From Methylacidiphilum kamchatkense Kam1 (GTDB taxonomy: Bacteria > Verrucomicrobiota > Verrucomicrobiia > Methylacidiphilales > Methylacidiphilaceae), in contig NZ_CP037899.1 in assembly GCF_007475525.1 (NCBI RefSeq), forward strand, positions 1,054,001-1,118,000: a stretch of DNA of 64,000 nt, written 5' to 3'. The translations under genes were made by a program, and so were the position numbers. Under the pieces are notes generated by a model. It was given only the letters and a program-made list of their open reading frames with translations, did no database searches and was not told where the DNA came from. Shown in pieces: positions 18,993 through 28,347 of this stretch. The first letter of the stretch is position 1, and every line of letters starts with the position of its first letter.

Positions 18993-19271
18993 TTATTTAT
19001 GTTGAGCAGTAAAGGGGGATATAATATTTTTAATCTCTGCAATTCGATTGGCAGGAAATCCTCCTTGAGCTGCATGTTCTCGAATGGTTTTTTCATCTGG
19101 AGCAATATAAATACAATAGATTTTATCTCCAGTAACGTAACTTTCTATCCATTGAATTTGTGGGCCCATTTTATCTAAAATCGAACAGGATTTGGCGGAT
19201 ATTTTGGCAAGCTCTTCATTCGATAAATTGCCTGCCCCAGGAATCTCTCTTTCAATAACATATCTAGGCAT
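18993..19271 (-). CDS. DUF4242 family protein (SCO4226-like)
   Basis: A 92-residue cytosolic protein matching DUF4242: MPRYVIEREIPGAGNLS, GPQIQWIESYVTGDKIYCIY, APDEKTIREHAAQGGFPANR. A Streptomyces member, SCO4226, binds nickel, but the general role is unknown. The gene stands alone with its own terminator. Family assignment is firm; function is not. Confidence 0.88.
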   Translation of the reverse strand: MPRYVIEREIPGAGNLSNEELAKISAKSCSILDKMGPQIQWIESYVTGDKIYCIYIAPDEKTIREHAAQGGFPANRIAEIKNIISPFTAQHK

Positions 19272-19370
19272 ATCATTCCTTTCTTGTTAAAAATTGCGTT
19301 TTGTAAATTATAAAATAAAGAATTAGCCTATTCGATTACTTGTTGGCAATCATTTTTTTTTCGGGTGCTA

Positions 19371-19403
19371 CCATGCCCTCAAATTTTAGATTTGAGGGCA
19401 TGG
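19371..19403. repeat. Perfect 14-bp hairpin
   Basis: CCATGCCCTCAAAT (19371-19384) and its exact reverse complement (19390-19403) flank a 5-base loop. No T-run follows on either strand, so it is not a classical terminator. It stands alone in the 500-base gap between the DUF4242 gene and amtB and might be a regulatory or mobile-repeat structure. Confidence 0.6.
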
Positions 19404-19696
19404 ATCAAAATTCACAATATGCTAAAAGTACATTAGCGTTGTGAACTTATACTCGATGCGGAACGAACCGACATGCTCCCTACGGAAATTGGAAACAGAG
19501 GATCAATTGCAGAGAACACAAAAGTAAACTGATTGAAAGATTCCTTATCTTCTTAATCTTGGGCAAGTTTGGTTTTCATACAATAGGCTAAAAAACAAGG
19601 AGCCTACGCTATTAGTCTCTTTTATGGAAAATTGTTAGGCTTCCATGTTAATCACTTTTTGATATAGGTTGCGATATATCGGAAAGCATACCGAAT

Positions 19697-19743
19697 AAAA
19701 AAGACGCAAAAGGGCTTCATGCATTCCCTATGAAGCCCTTTTT
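19697..19743 (-). terminator. Terminator downstream of amtB
   Basis: AAAAGGGCTTCAT (19708-19720) pairs with 19730-19742 through 13 bp around a 9-base loop. On the minus strand a T6 run (plus A6 at 19697-19702) follows after five bases. It is 30 bases beyond the amtB stop codon. The stem ends in A/T runs on both sides, so it could work in both directions. Confidence 0.8.
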
Positions 19744-19772
19744 ACTTTTACAAAGAGGAGGTAGGTAGGATA

Positions 19773-21329
19773 TCAGATTGAATAGCCTTGTTCCCCATGC
19801 TCAGAAATATCAAGCCCTTGAGCTTCTACTTCTTCATCAACTCGTAATCCGACAAGAGCTTTTACAACAAAACCAATGATAACAGAAGCCAGAGTAGCAA
19901 TAACAATAGTGATCAATATTGCTTTTAACTGAGCTATCCACAAAGTACCACTTGTGATGCTTGCTGCCAGACCATTTTTCTTTGCCACTGCTTCACTTAA
20001 CAAATTGGCATTTACAGTAGGATCGACAAAGACTCCCGTTAAAAACGCTCCAAGCATACCTCCGACTCCATGAACCCCGAAAGCATCGAGTGCGTCATCG
20101 TATTTTAAAAGGGGTTTAATAACTGAGCAGGCAAAATAAGGAATGATCCCTGCGGCCAGTCCAATTATCACTGCCCCTGTGCTATTAACAAAACCGCAGG
20201 CTGGAGTGATAGCCACCAGACCAGCTACCGCTCCCGTAGAAAACCCAAGAACTGTAGGTGTTCCCTTTAGGGTATATTCAAGCATAGGCCAAGTAAGAGA
20301 AGCTACCGCCGTGGCAAGTGTAGTAGTCATAAAGGCGTTGGCAGCAATCCCATCCGCTGCCACTGCACTACCCGCATTAAATCCATACCATCCAATCCAA
20401 AGGATGGCTGCTCCGACCATACAGTAGGTCATGTTATTAGGAATTATAGGTTCTGTTCCAAATCCCTTTCTTTTGCCAAGCAATAGAGCCAGGATCAATG
20501 CTGACCATCCTGAAGTCATATGGACCACTGTTCCTCCAGCAAAATCAATAGCAGGAATCTTTGCGCCAGAGTTAAATACCCCATTCATCATGCCGCTTGC
20601 TCCCCAAACCATGTGAGCTTGAGGAAAATAGACCAAAAGCATCCATAATGTTATAAAAATTAAAACAGCTGAATACTTCATCCGTTCTGCAATGCCTCCC
20701 ATGATTAAAGCTGGAGTAATAACCGCAAACATCATTTGAAACATGCAGTAGACATTTTGAGAGACCCAGAAGGAATAGTTTGTATTCGGGGCTGAGTCGA
20801 CTCCTTTAAGGAAGAAATATTCCGTACCACCAAGAAAATAACCAAGTGGACTACCTGAAAAATTCGTTCCAAAAACAAGACTATACCCGATTGCCCACCA
20901 AAGTACAGTTACAAGCCCTGTAATACCCAAGCATTGAGCAAGCACTGAAAGAATGTTTTTTGACCGCACAAGTCCTCCATAAAAAAGAGCCAGACCCGGA
21001 AGGGTCATAAAAAGGACCAGCGCAGTAGAAGTCAGAAGCCAAGCATTGTGTCCCGGTCCTGAACTTCCCGCAATCTTGCTTCCCGAGGGGTCAGAATTGG
21101 TGATATAGGCTTCCAGGCCTGCAACGCGTTGTTCCAGCGTTGGAGGTGGAGAAGGTGCTTGAGTGGCTGCCGCTGGGCTTTGTTTATGTGTAAAAACAAT
21201 TCCCATGGCTATTAATAGAATTGCAGCCAAGATCCCTAAAAAAATAAATGCTTCCATTTTGGGACGACTTCGATCTATAATGACAGTAGAAGAAGGATTT
21301 TTCATCGAAAAATAATAAGCAAAATCCAT
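19773..21329 (-). CDS. amtB: Ammonium transporter
   Basis: A 518-residue Amt/Rh channel for ammonium uptake. It has a long N-terminal extension: a signal-like helix (about 26-46, AFIFLGILAAILLIAMGIVF), a Pro/Ala-rich periplasmic spacer, then 11 core helices. Core motifs: GLALFYGGLVRSKN, DFAGGTVVHMTSGWSALI, GFNAGSAVAADGIA and DDALDAFGVHGVGGMLG with the twin-His pore residues. The start is unsure: ATG 21329 or an internal Met at residue 25, neither with a strong ribosome-binding site. No glnK gene is next to it, which is unusual; a divergent PII-like gene lies 6 kb away. Confidence 0.94.
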   Translation of the reverse strand: MDFAYYFSMKNPSSTVIIDRSRPKMEAFIFLGILAAILLIAMGIVFTHKQSPAAATQAPSPPPTLEQRVAGLEAYITNSDPSGSKIAGSSGPGHNAWLLTSTALVLFMTLPGLALFYGGLVRSKNILSVLAQCLGITGLVTVLWWAIGYSLVFGTNFSGSPLGYFLGGTEYFFLKGVDSAPNTNYSFWVSQNVYCMFQMMFAVITPALIMGGIAERMKYSAVLIFITLWMLLVYFPQAHMVWGASGMMNGVFNSGAKIPAIDFAGGTVVHMTSGWSALILALLLGKRKGFGTEPIIPNNMTYCMVGAAILWIGWYGFNAGSAVAADGIAANAFMTTTLATAVASLTWPMLEYTLKGTPTVLGFSTGAVAGLVAITPACGFVNSTGAVIIGLAAGIIPYFACSVIKPLLKYDDALDAFGVHGVGGMLGAFLTGVFVDPTVNANLLSEAVAKKNGLAASITSGTLWIAQLKAILITIVIATLASVIIGFVVKALVGLRVDEEVEAQGLDISEHGEQGYSI

Positions 21330-21388
21330 GCCAATATTTTTAAATGAGATGGCTTAAAAGTTTATTATTTTTTTCTTTTTTTTATAGT

Positions 21389-21437
21389 ACACAACTAATA
21401 GTATTTTCAAACAATCAATCTACATTATATAGCGTGC
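21389..21437. promoter_or_regulatory. Two NrdR-box-like sites upstream of nrdA
   Basis: ACACAACTAATAGTAT (21389-21404) and ACATTATATAGCGTGC (21422-21437) each match about 12 of 16 positions of the NrdR consensus, with starts 33 bases apart, close to the three-turn spacing seen for paired NrdR boxes. They lie 53-101 bases before the nrdA start. NrdR represses ribonucleotide reductase genes in many bacteria. Matches were counted by eye, so this remains a proposal. Confidence 0.4.
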
Positions 21438-21489
21438 TTTATTGTGAAAAGAATTAAGTTTAGTATAGTTATTTTATATTAGGAGGACG

Positions 21490-24321
21490 ATGATGGATCA
21501 CCAACAGCTTTTTTTTTCTGGTTTTGATTACGGTCTTTCTAATTTGTCAATAGTCAAAAGAGATGGTCGAGTGGTCCCTTTTGATATTGGTCGAATCTAT
21601 GCTGCTGTTGAAAAAGCGTTTCGGGCGGAAAGAAAGAAAAGCACAGGGGATACTCTTTCCAGAGAAGATCTTTTAGCTATCGAAGAGATTACCAACCGAG
21701 TGGCGATAAAATCAGCAGCACTAGCCAATCGAGGAGAAAGGCTTGAAGTAGAACGGATACAGGACCTTGTTGAACTGACGCTTATGGAGCTGGGACACCA
21801 TACCGTAGCCAAGCGTTATATCCTCTATAGGGCAGAGCGAGGCAAGGCTAGAACTATACAGAATAGAGAAGGCGCGTCGATCCACATGATTGATAGGCAT
21901 GGAAATACTGTTCCATTGGATTTGGCGTGGATACATCGGATGCTTATGGAGGCTTGTAGAGGTCTTGAAGATCGCTGTTCGTGGAGGGATCTTGCTGAAG
22001 AGACGGTTCGAGGCCTTTACGACAACATAAAAGAAGAAGAAATCCTGCAAGCTATGATTCTTACGGCCAGGACATGGGTAGAAAAAGAACCTGCATATAC
22101 TTATGTGGCTGCGCGACTGATGTTGAGTAAAATCTATCAGGAAGCTCTTTTAATCGTTCCTAGTATCCATGAGACAGCAGCCTACCATAAGGCTTATTTT
22201 CCTAATTATGTGGAATATGGAGTAAAGATTGGTCGATTATCTCCACAGTTGCTTGAATTTGATCTTGAAAGACTGGCTCAAGCTCTCAAGTTGGAAAGAG
22301 ATAGACAATTTACCTATTTAGGCCTACAGACCCTTTACGACAGATATTTGCTCCATCATGAAGAAAGGAGATTTGAAACACCTCAATATTTCTGGATGCG
22401 GGTAGCAATGGGCTTGGCTTTGAACGAAAAGTCGGATAAAGAGTCTTGGGCAATTACTTTTTATGATACTCTCTCAAGCTTTCTTTTCATGTCCTCTACT
22501 CCCACCCTTTTTAATTCTGGAACCGTGCATCCGCAGCTAAGTTCTTGTTATTTATTGACTGTAGAGGATGATCTAGAAAGTATCTTCAAGGTTATTTCTG
22601 ATAACGCGAAGCTTTCTAAGTGGGCTGGAGGATTAGGCAATGATTGGACCAATGTGAGGGCGACTGGTTCATTGATTCGTGGCACAAATGGGAAAAGTCA
22701 AGGGGTAATCCCTTTCTTAAAAGTGGCTAATGATACGGCTGTTGCTGTAAACCAAGGCGGTAAAAGAAAAGGGGCCTTGTGCGCTTATTTGGAAACCTGG
22801 CATTTAGATATAGAAGATTTTTTAGAGCTTCGAAAAAATACAGGAGATGAGAGACGGCGCACCCATGATATGAACACCGCAAATTGGATCCCAGATCTTT
22901 TTATGAAAAGGGTCCTAGAAAACGGCAGCTGGACGCTTTTCAGTCCAAGTGATGTGCCCGATCTGCATCATCTCTATGGAAAGGCTTTCGAGAAAAGATA
23001 CCTCGAATACGAACAGATGGCAGATAAAGGAGAAATCAAATTATTCAAAAGGGTTTCAGCCATGACCCTTTGGAGAAAAATGCTTACCCTTCTTTTTGAA
23101 ACTGGCCATCCTTGGATTACCTTTAAAGATCCCTCTAACATTCGGTCTCCTCAAGATCATGTTGGGGTTATCAATAGTTCGAATCTTTGCACTGAAATTC
23201 TTTTGAACACTAGTGCCGAAGAAGTCGCTGTTTGTAATTTAGGATCAGTGAATCTTCTAGCTCACTTGGACGAATCGAATAATATAGACGAAAAAAAGCT
23301 CGAGAACACAATCAATATCGCTGTCCGAATGCTAGACAATGTGATTGATATCAATTTTTATCCAATTCCTGAAGCCAAAAATTCTAATTTAAAACACAGA
23401 CCGGTAGGTCTTGGCATTATGGGATTTCAAGACCTACTCTATAGGAAAAAAATTCCTTATGCTAGTGCTCAGGCTGTGGAACTTTCCGATCGGCTTATGG
23501 AGATGATTTCCTATTATGCTATTCTTTCTTCGTGCAATCTAGCAAAGGAACGGGGAGCGTATCCTTCTTTTCGTGGTTCGAAATGGGACAGGGGATTATT
23601 ACCCATCGATACTATTGAATTGTTGGAACAGGAAAGAGGGGGATTTGTAGAAGTAGACAAAAGCAGCACCAAAGATTGGGATTTTGTAAGAAAGAAAATT
23701 AAAGAGCATGGACTAAGAAATAGCTGCCTTTTAGCTATTGCCCCTACAGCTACAATCTCCAATATTACGGGAGTTTCTCAGTCGATAGAGCCGAGTTACA
23801 AAAATCTATACGTCAAATCAAATCTTTCTGGAGATTTTATTAGTATCAATCCTTACTTGGTTGAAGACCTGAAAAAACTGCAACTTTGGGATCAGGAAAT
23901 GGTCGATGATTTAAAATATTATGATGGATCGGTTAAATACATCGAAAGAATACCCGAGTCTCTTAAGGAACTATATGCCACTGCTTTTGAAATTGATCCT
24001 TCGTGGCTTATCGAATGCGCTAGCCGTAGACAGAAATGGATCGATATGGGACAGTCTCTAAACCTTTATATTGATGAACCGAGCGGTTGGAAAATTTCTC
24101 AAATGTATATCTTGTGCTGGAAAAAGGGTTTAAAAACAACCTATTATCTGAGATCAAGGGCAGCAACAACTGTTGAAAAGTCGACTCTAGATATAAATGT
24201 TCGAGGCATTCAGCCACGATGGATGAAAAGTAGGAGTCCTTCTTCAAACATCAAAGTAGAAAGAGAAAACAAAGAAAAAAACGCTTGTGCTCTTGATTCA
24301 GAATGCGAAAGCTGTCAGTAA
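21490..24321 (+). CDS. nrdA: Ribonucleoside-diphosphate reductase alpha subunit, two ATP-cones
   Basis: The catalytic R1 subunit of class I ribonucleotide reductase, 943 residues, longer than the roughly 760 of E. coli NrdA. The extra length is explained by two N-terminal ATP-cone domains: one from about residue 18 ([20 protein letters not shown]) and one from about 130 ([20 protein letters not shown]). The barrel shows SSCYLL, the NLCTEI active-site block, [25 protein letters not shown], and a C-terminal redox pair in SECESCQ. A strong AGGAGG site lies ahead of the ATG. nrdB follows directly. Duplicated ATP-cones suggest elaborate dATP/ATP control. Confidence 0.96.
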   Translation: MMDHQQLFFSGFDYGLSNLSIVKRDGRVVPFDIGRIYAAVEKAFRAERKKSTGDTLSREDLLAIEEITNRVAIKSAALANRGERLEVERIQDLVELTLMELGHHTVAKRYILYRAERGKARTIQNREGASIHMIDRHGNTVPLDLAWIHRMLMEACRGLEDRCSWRDLAEETVRGLYDNIKEEEILQAMILTARTWVEKEPAYTYVAARLMLSKIYQEALLIVPSIHETAAYHKAYFPNYVEYGVKIGRLSPQLLEFDLERLAQALKLERDRQFTYLGLQTLYDRYLLHHEERRFETPQYFWMRVAMGLALNEKSDKESWAITFYDTLSSFLFMSSTPTLFNSGTVHPQLSSCYLLTVEDDLESIFKVISDNAKLSKWAGGLGNDWTNVRATGSLIRGTNGKSQGVIPFLKVANDTAVAVNQGGKRKGALCAYLETWHLDIEDFLELRKNTGDERRRTHDMNTANWIPDLFMKRVLENGSWTLFSPSDVPDLHHLYGKAFEKRYLEYEQMADKGEIKLFKRVSAMTLWRKMLTLLFETGHPWITFKDPSNIRSPQDHVGVINSSNLCTEILLNTSAEEVAVCNLGSVNLLAHLDESNNIDEKKLENTINIAVRMLDNVIDINFYPIPEAKNSNLKHRPVGLGIMGFQDLLYRKKIPYASAQAVELSDRLMEMISYYAILSSCNLAKERGAYPSFRGSKWDRGLLPIDTIELLEQERGGFVEVDKSSTKDWDFVRKKIKEHGLRNSCLLAIAPTATISNITGVSQSIEPSYKNLYVKSNLSGDFISINPYLVEDLKKLQLWDQEMVDDLKYYDGSVKYIERIPESLKELYATAFEIDPSWLIECASRRQKWIDMGQSLNLYIDEPSGWKISQMYILCWKKGLKTTYYLRSRAATTVEKSTLDINVRGIQPRWMKSRSPSSNIKVERENKEKNACALDSECESCQ

Positions 24322-24363
24322 GCAGGCATAGCCAATTTGAAAAATAGATATGGGAGGTACATT

Positions 24364-25419
24364 ATGAGCTGTTGTGTAGGTGGCGGCGGTCGACCTTATG
24401 ATCTTACCAAAAGAATCAATGTACAGGAAAAAAGATTGATTAATTGTAAGGCTGTAGATGTTAATCAGCTAATGCCCTTAAAGTACAAGTGGGCATGGGA
24501 ACACTATCTAAATGGATGTGCGAACAATTGGCTTCCTTCGGAGGTCCCTATGCAAAGGGATGTGGAACTTTGGAAATCCAATAGGCTTTCTGATGAGGAA
24601 AGGCTTGTCATTATGAGAAATTTAGGATTTTTTGCTACCGGAGAAAGCCTTGTTGGCAACAACATTGTCCTGGCGATCTTCAAGTTCGTTACCAATGCGG
24701 AAGCAAGACAATATCTGCTAAGACAAGCTTACGAGGAGGCTGTCCATACCCATGCTTTTCTCTATATTGTCGAATCTCTTGGGCTCGATGAAAGAGAAGT
24801 GTTTAACATGTATCATGAGGTTAACTCCATTTCAAATAAAGACCAATTTGAGATGGCTCTGACAGAAGATATTCTTCGGAGCGATTTTAACACTGAAAGT
24901 GTGGAAAATATCCAAAAATTTGTAAAAAATCTTGTCGGATTTTACGTCATTATGGAAGGAATCTTTTTTTATAGTGGCTTTGTCATGATTTTATCTTTTC
25001 ATAGACAAAACAAAATGACGGGGATTGGGGAACAATTTCAATATATCTTGAGGGATGAAACCATTCATCTTAATTTTGGTATTGATCTAATCAATGGAAT
25101 AAAAGAGGAAAACCCTGAAATATGGACAGTTGATTTTCAGAAAGAGATCGAAGCGATGATCGATCAAGCCGTTTTGCTTGAATATGCCTACGCGAAAGAT
25201 TGTTTACCACGGGGAATTTTAGGACTTAATAGTGCGCTCTTTAAAGATTATGTCGAATATATTGCGGATAGAAGACTAGAAAGAATCGGGTTTAAAGCAA
25301 AATATGGCTCTAAAAATCCCTTTCCGTGGATGAGCGAAGTAATGGATCTAGTGAAAGAGAAAAATTTCTTTGAGACTCGAGTAACGGAGTATCAATCAGG
25401 TGCTGTTTTAAATTGGTAA
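24364..25419 (+). CDS. nrdB: Ribonucleotide reductase beta subunit, class Ic (Mn/Fe, radical Tyr replaced by Phe)
   Basis: The R2 radical-generating subunit, 351 residues from ATG 24364, chosen because GGGAGGT lies seven bases ahead; a TTG at 24337 has no such site. Metal ligands are Glu94, Glu125, His128, Glu198, Glu232 and His235. The position of the E. coli radical Tyr122 is Phe132 (EEAVHTHAF), and the first ligand, Asp84 in E. coli, is Glu94 (ATGES). Both changes define class Ic R2 proteins such as that of Chlamydia trachomatis, with a Mn(IV)/Fe(III) cofactor; all seven positions sit exactly +5 from the chlamydial numbering as I recall it. It forms an operon with nrdA. Confidence 0.95.
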   Translation: MSCCVGGGGRPYDLTKRINVQEKRLINCKAVDVNQLMPLKYKWAWEHYLNGCANNWLPSEVPMQRDVELWKSNRLSDEERLVIMRNLGFFATGESLVGNNIVLAIFKFVTNAEARQYLLRQAYEEAVHTHAFLYIVESLGLDEREVFNMYHEVNSISNKDQFEMALTEDILRSDFNTESVENIQKFVKNLVGFYVIMEGIFFYSGFVMILSFHRQNKMTGIGEQFQYILRDETIHLNFGIDLINGIKEENPEIWTVDFQKEIEAMIDQAVLLEYAYAKDCLPRGILGLNSALFKDYVEYIADRRLERIGFKAKYGSKNPFPWMSEVMDLVKEKNFFETRVTEYQSGAVLNW

Positions 25420-25480
25420 TTCTTTACTCCTATTTTTATTTCCCTAAAAACGATGTTTTTATAGTTTTAATAAAAAAAAT

Positions 25481-26767
25481 ATGCATCATTTTTATTATAG
25501 AGATTCTGAGTTGTATGTGGAAGATGTGCCAGTTTTAAGTCTTGTCAAAGAGTATGGAACCCCGCTTTATATCTATTCTGCTCAAACAATTATTGATCAT
25601 TACACCAGATTTGAAACGCTATTGGAACCTCTTGATCATTTAATTTGTTATGCTGTCAAAGCCAATTCTAATCTTTGGATACTAAAATTGCTTGCTAACC
25701 AGGGAAGCGGGTTTGATCTTGTCAGTGGAGGTGAGCTCTATAGGGTTCTTCGTGCCGGAGGGGATCCGAAAAAATGCACCTTTGCTGGCGTTGGGAAAAC
25801 CCGATCTGAAATTGAAGAAGCTCTGCGTGTGGGTATTTACAGTTTTATTGTAGAAAGTGAAGAAGAGCTTTTAACGATTGATGCCATTGCGAAGAAGCTG
25901 TCCATACAAGCTCCTGTAGCCTTTCGAATTAACCCTGACGTGCAAGCTGCTACCCATGCAAAAATTACTACGGGCAGTGAGGTCAATAAATTTGGAATTG
26001 CTTTTTCTCAAGTTTCGGAACTTTTTGACAAATGTTCCAAGCTTGATGGGGTTTTTCTTAAAGGCATTCAGATCCATATCGGTTCGCAAATACAACAGGT
26101 AGAGCCTTTTTTGCAGGCAATACAAAAAGTCCTTCCTCTTGTTGAAAAGGCAAGGCAAAAATATGGAGCGGAGTTTTTAGATATTGGGGGAGGCATTGGA
26201 ATAGTATATGAACAAGCCATAGAAAGTGGTAGAGAAGATTGGTGGAAAGAAAGAAAAGAGTCTTTGACGCTGGCTCAATATGTTGAATCGATCCTTCCTT
26301 TAGTCAAACCGCTTGGCATGAGGCTCTTGGTTGAACCTGGAAGAGTTCTTGTTGGAAATGCAGGCATATTGGTCAGCCAAGTTCTTTATGTTAAAAAAGG
26401 GGGAGCTAAAAAGTTTATAATTGTTGATGCGGCAATGAATGATCTTGTCAGACCTGCTTTTTACGACGCGTATCATCAAATTATTCCACTAAGAGAACAG
26501 TTGGACCCGAGGATGGAAGTTGTCGATGTTGTGGGTCCGGTCTGCGAATCTTCTGATTGTTTTGCAATCGACAGACTTTTACCCAAAGTGCAGGCCGGAG
26601 AGTATCTTGCTATCTTCAGTACGGGTGCCTATGGTTTTTCCATGGCTTCTAATTATAATTCTAGACTCAAACCTGCAGAGGTGATGGTTTCAGGTAAGAC
26701 AGTAAAATTAATTAGAAAACGAGAAAGCTACCAGGATCTCGTTGCCCTGGAAGAAGAGTTGACTTAA
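25481..26767 (+). CDS. lysA: Diaminopimelate decarboxylase
   Basis: The last step of lysine synthesis, converting meso-diaminopimelate to lysine with PLP. The 428-residue protein shows the PLP lysine in CYAVKANSN, SGGELYR, HIGSQI, the phosphate-binding GGGIGI, EPGRVLVG, and GPVCESSD with the catalytic Cys contributed across the dimer. It ends in GAYGFSMASNYNSRLKP, normal for LysA. Length and motifs are complete. Confidence 0.96.
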   Translation: MHHFYYRDSELYVEDVPVLSLVKEYGTPLYIYSAQTIIDHYTRFETLLEPLDHLICYAVKANSNLWILKLLANQGSGFDLVSGGELYRVLRAGGDPKKCTFAGVGKTRSEIEEALRVGIYSFIVESEEELLTIDAIAKKLSIQAPVAFRINPDVQAATHAKITTGSEVNKFGIAFSQVSELFDKCSKLDGVFLKGIQIHIGSQIQQVEPFLQAIQKVLPLVEKARQKYGAEFLDIGGGIGIVYEQAIESGREDWWKERKESLTLAQYVESILPLVKPLGMRLLVEPGRVLVGNAGILVSQVLYVKKGGAKKFIIVDAAMNDLVRPAFYDAYHQIIPLREQLDPRMEVVDVVGPVCESSDCFAIDRLLPKVQAGEYLAIFSTGAYGFSMASNYNSRLKPAEVMVSGKTVKLIRKRESYQDLVALEEELT

Positions 26768-26809
26768 AAAGGGATTGTTAAAAGGTTGGGAATAAAATAA
26801 AAAAAGAGG

Positions 26810-27339
26810 ATGAACTGGCGGATCGAAACAAAAAAACGGCCGTTCTCTTGATCGATCTTCAGGATAAACTTTTATCTGTGATGGAGAATCGGGATAGGGT
26901 TGTGCAGAAAGCCGTACAGATTGTCAAATTGGCAAAATTATTTTCACTACCTCTTTATATCACCGAGCAGGTACCTGAAAAATTAGGTACGACTTGTAAG
27001 GAGATTCTTGAAGTAGCTGGAGAAGTTCCTAGGCTCTCGAAAAATACGTTTTCGGCAAGCCCCGTCTTGCCTGCTGATATTCCAAAAAATATTCTTGTCT
27101 GCGGAATAGAAACTCATATCTGCGTACGCCAAACAGTGTACGATCTGAGAATGAGAGATAAGACCCCTTATGTGTTAGGAGATGCTATTAGTTCAAGAAA
27201 TCAAATTGACCATCAGTTGGGGATAGAAGAGATGAGGCAGGATAGAGTTTTGATTAGTTCAGTTGAAGCGATAGCATGGGAAATGATCGAAAAAGCTGAA
27301 GGAGACTTTTTCAAGGAATTTCTTTCTATTTTAAAATAG
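26810..27339 (+). CDS. Isochorismatase-fold cysteine hydrolase, probable N-terminal frameshift
   Basis: A cysteine hydrolase with the Asp-Lys-Cys triad: Asp in LLIDLQDKL, Lys in LSKNTFSAS, Cys in CGIETHICVRQT. The reading frame with the triad has no ATG or GTG upstream before the stop at 26779-26781; TTG 26848 would cut off the first strand. ATG 26810 in the neighbouring frame reads MNWRIETKK, and one extra A in the A7 run at 26830-26836 joins it to TAVLLIDLQ. I therefore propose ATG 26810 with a one-base deletion. It ends nine bases inside the convergent PII-like gene. Substrate unknown. Confidence 0.78.
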
Positions 27340-27711
27340 GATAGAGGTTTGGGGTAGCTGTGAAATATGTTTCTTGGTCAAGGAACTAGTGGCAACGATC
27401 AGATAAACCCTAGAGATAGGAGTAATAGTTATTTTGCCACCTGAGTTTTTGTCTATATTTATAATATTATCAAGCGCAGTAAGGATCGTTTGCAGCTTGT
27501 TTTTGTGGACAACAATTTCTAATTTATAGAGTGTTTTTAATACTGGGAAATATTCGTCGCCTCTATATTTTTCGATTCTATTTTCTTCTTCCTCTAAACC
27601 TTTAACTTTATAAATTGTAATAGAAAAGATCTCTTCTTTGAATAAATTTTTTCTTATTTCCCCTAGTTTAAAAGGTTTGACGATCGCCTCTATTTTCAGC
27701 AAAGAATCCAT
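27331..27711 (-). CDS. Divergent PII-like nitrogen regulatory protein
   Basis: A 126-residue PII-family protein. The first strand KIEAIVKPFKLGEI and the T-loop element KYRGDEYF (compare YRGAEY) are kept. The region matching the GRQKG element with Gln39, which helps bind 2-oxoglutarate, is replaced by LEEEENRIE, and the B-loop TGKIGDGK is altered to KNSGGK. The tail (LTKKHISQLPQTSILF) is unusual. It may sense nucleotides or another ligand rather than act as a classical GlnB/GlnK. It does not adjoin amtB or glnA and overlaps the convergent hydrolase gene by nine bases. Confidence 0.75.
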   Translation of the reverse strand: MDSLLKIEAIVKPFKLGEIRKNLFKEEIFSITIYKVKGLEEEENRIEKYRGDEYFPVLKTLYKLEIVVHKNKLQTILTALDNIINIDKNSGGKITITPISRVYLIVATSSLTKKHISQLPQTSILF

Positions 27712-27807
27712 AAAAGTAAAAGAGAGAAATTTAAGTCAATCGTAACTTTTAAAAAGCAATAATTATGCCATCAATCAGGCAAGAAAAGCGGTGGAAGACA
27801 AAAATTT

Positions 27808-28235
27808 ATGGAAACTCAAGAATCAAACTATTTTAGTGAATTAGAAATAAGAAGTGCGAAACACTCACAATTTATAAGTTTAACAGATAAGATTGAAGAA
27901 GAAATTCAACATCGGGGTTGGTATGATGGTCTTTTGCACATTTTCATTCCTCATACAACAGCTGGGATAACGATTCAGGAGGATGCAGATCCCAATGTCA
28001 TAAAAGATATTCTTTATGTTCTAGACCGGATCGTCCCATGGCACGATCCTTCCTACCACCATACCGAAGGCAATACTGCAGCTCATATTAAAACAGCTCT
28101 TTTAGGGAACTCTGTACATTGTAATGTTAGGGGGGGCGGTTGAGATTGGGGAGATGGCAGGGGATTTTTCTTTGTGAATTTGATGGTCCTAGGACAAGAA
28201 AAGTTCAACTTACCTTCCTTCCTTTCAATAAGTAA
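27808..28235 (+). CDS. YjbQ family protein (UPF0047), one frameshift
   Basis: The YjbQ family has reported thiamin phosphate synthase activity in some members; the physiological role is unclear. The first frame has [32 protein letters not shown] and ALLGNSV, then stops early at VRGGG. After the G7 run at 28130-28136 another frame continues [19 protein letters not shown] and [13 protein letters not shown] to TAA 28233-28235, which is the normal YjbQ C-terminus. One extra G gives a full protein of about 142 residues. Starts with ATG 27808. Confidence 0.88.
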
Positions 28236-28347
28236 GCTTTTTATAAAGAGGTGGCCATGGGGAGGGCATACCCATTCTTTTAAAGGGATGAGATGAAAAG
28301 AGTACCAATATAGAAATCGTCTTTTTTGGGAGATAGGAAAGGGTTAT

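Noticed and set aside
19371-19403. Hairpin as a terminator
   Set aside because: No T-run follows on either strand and it is not directly behind a gene; kept only as a structured repeat.
24337-24363. TTG 24337 as the nrdB start
   Set aside because: GGGAGGT sits at the correct distance from ATG 24364, and the added nine residues are not needed for the fold.
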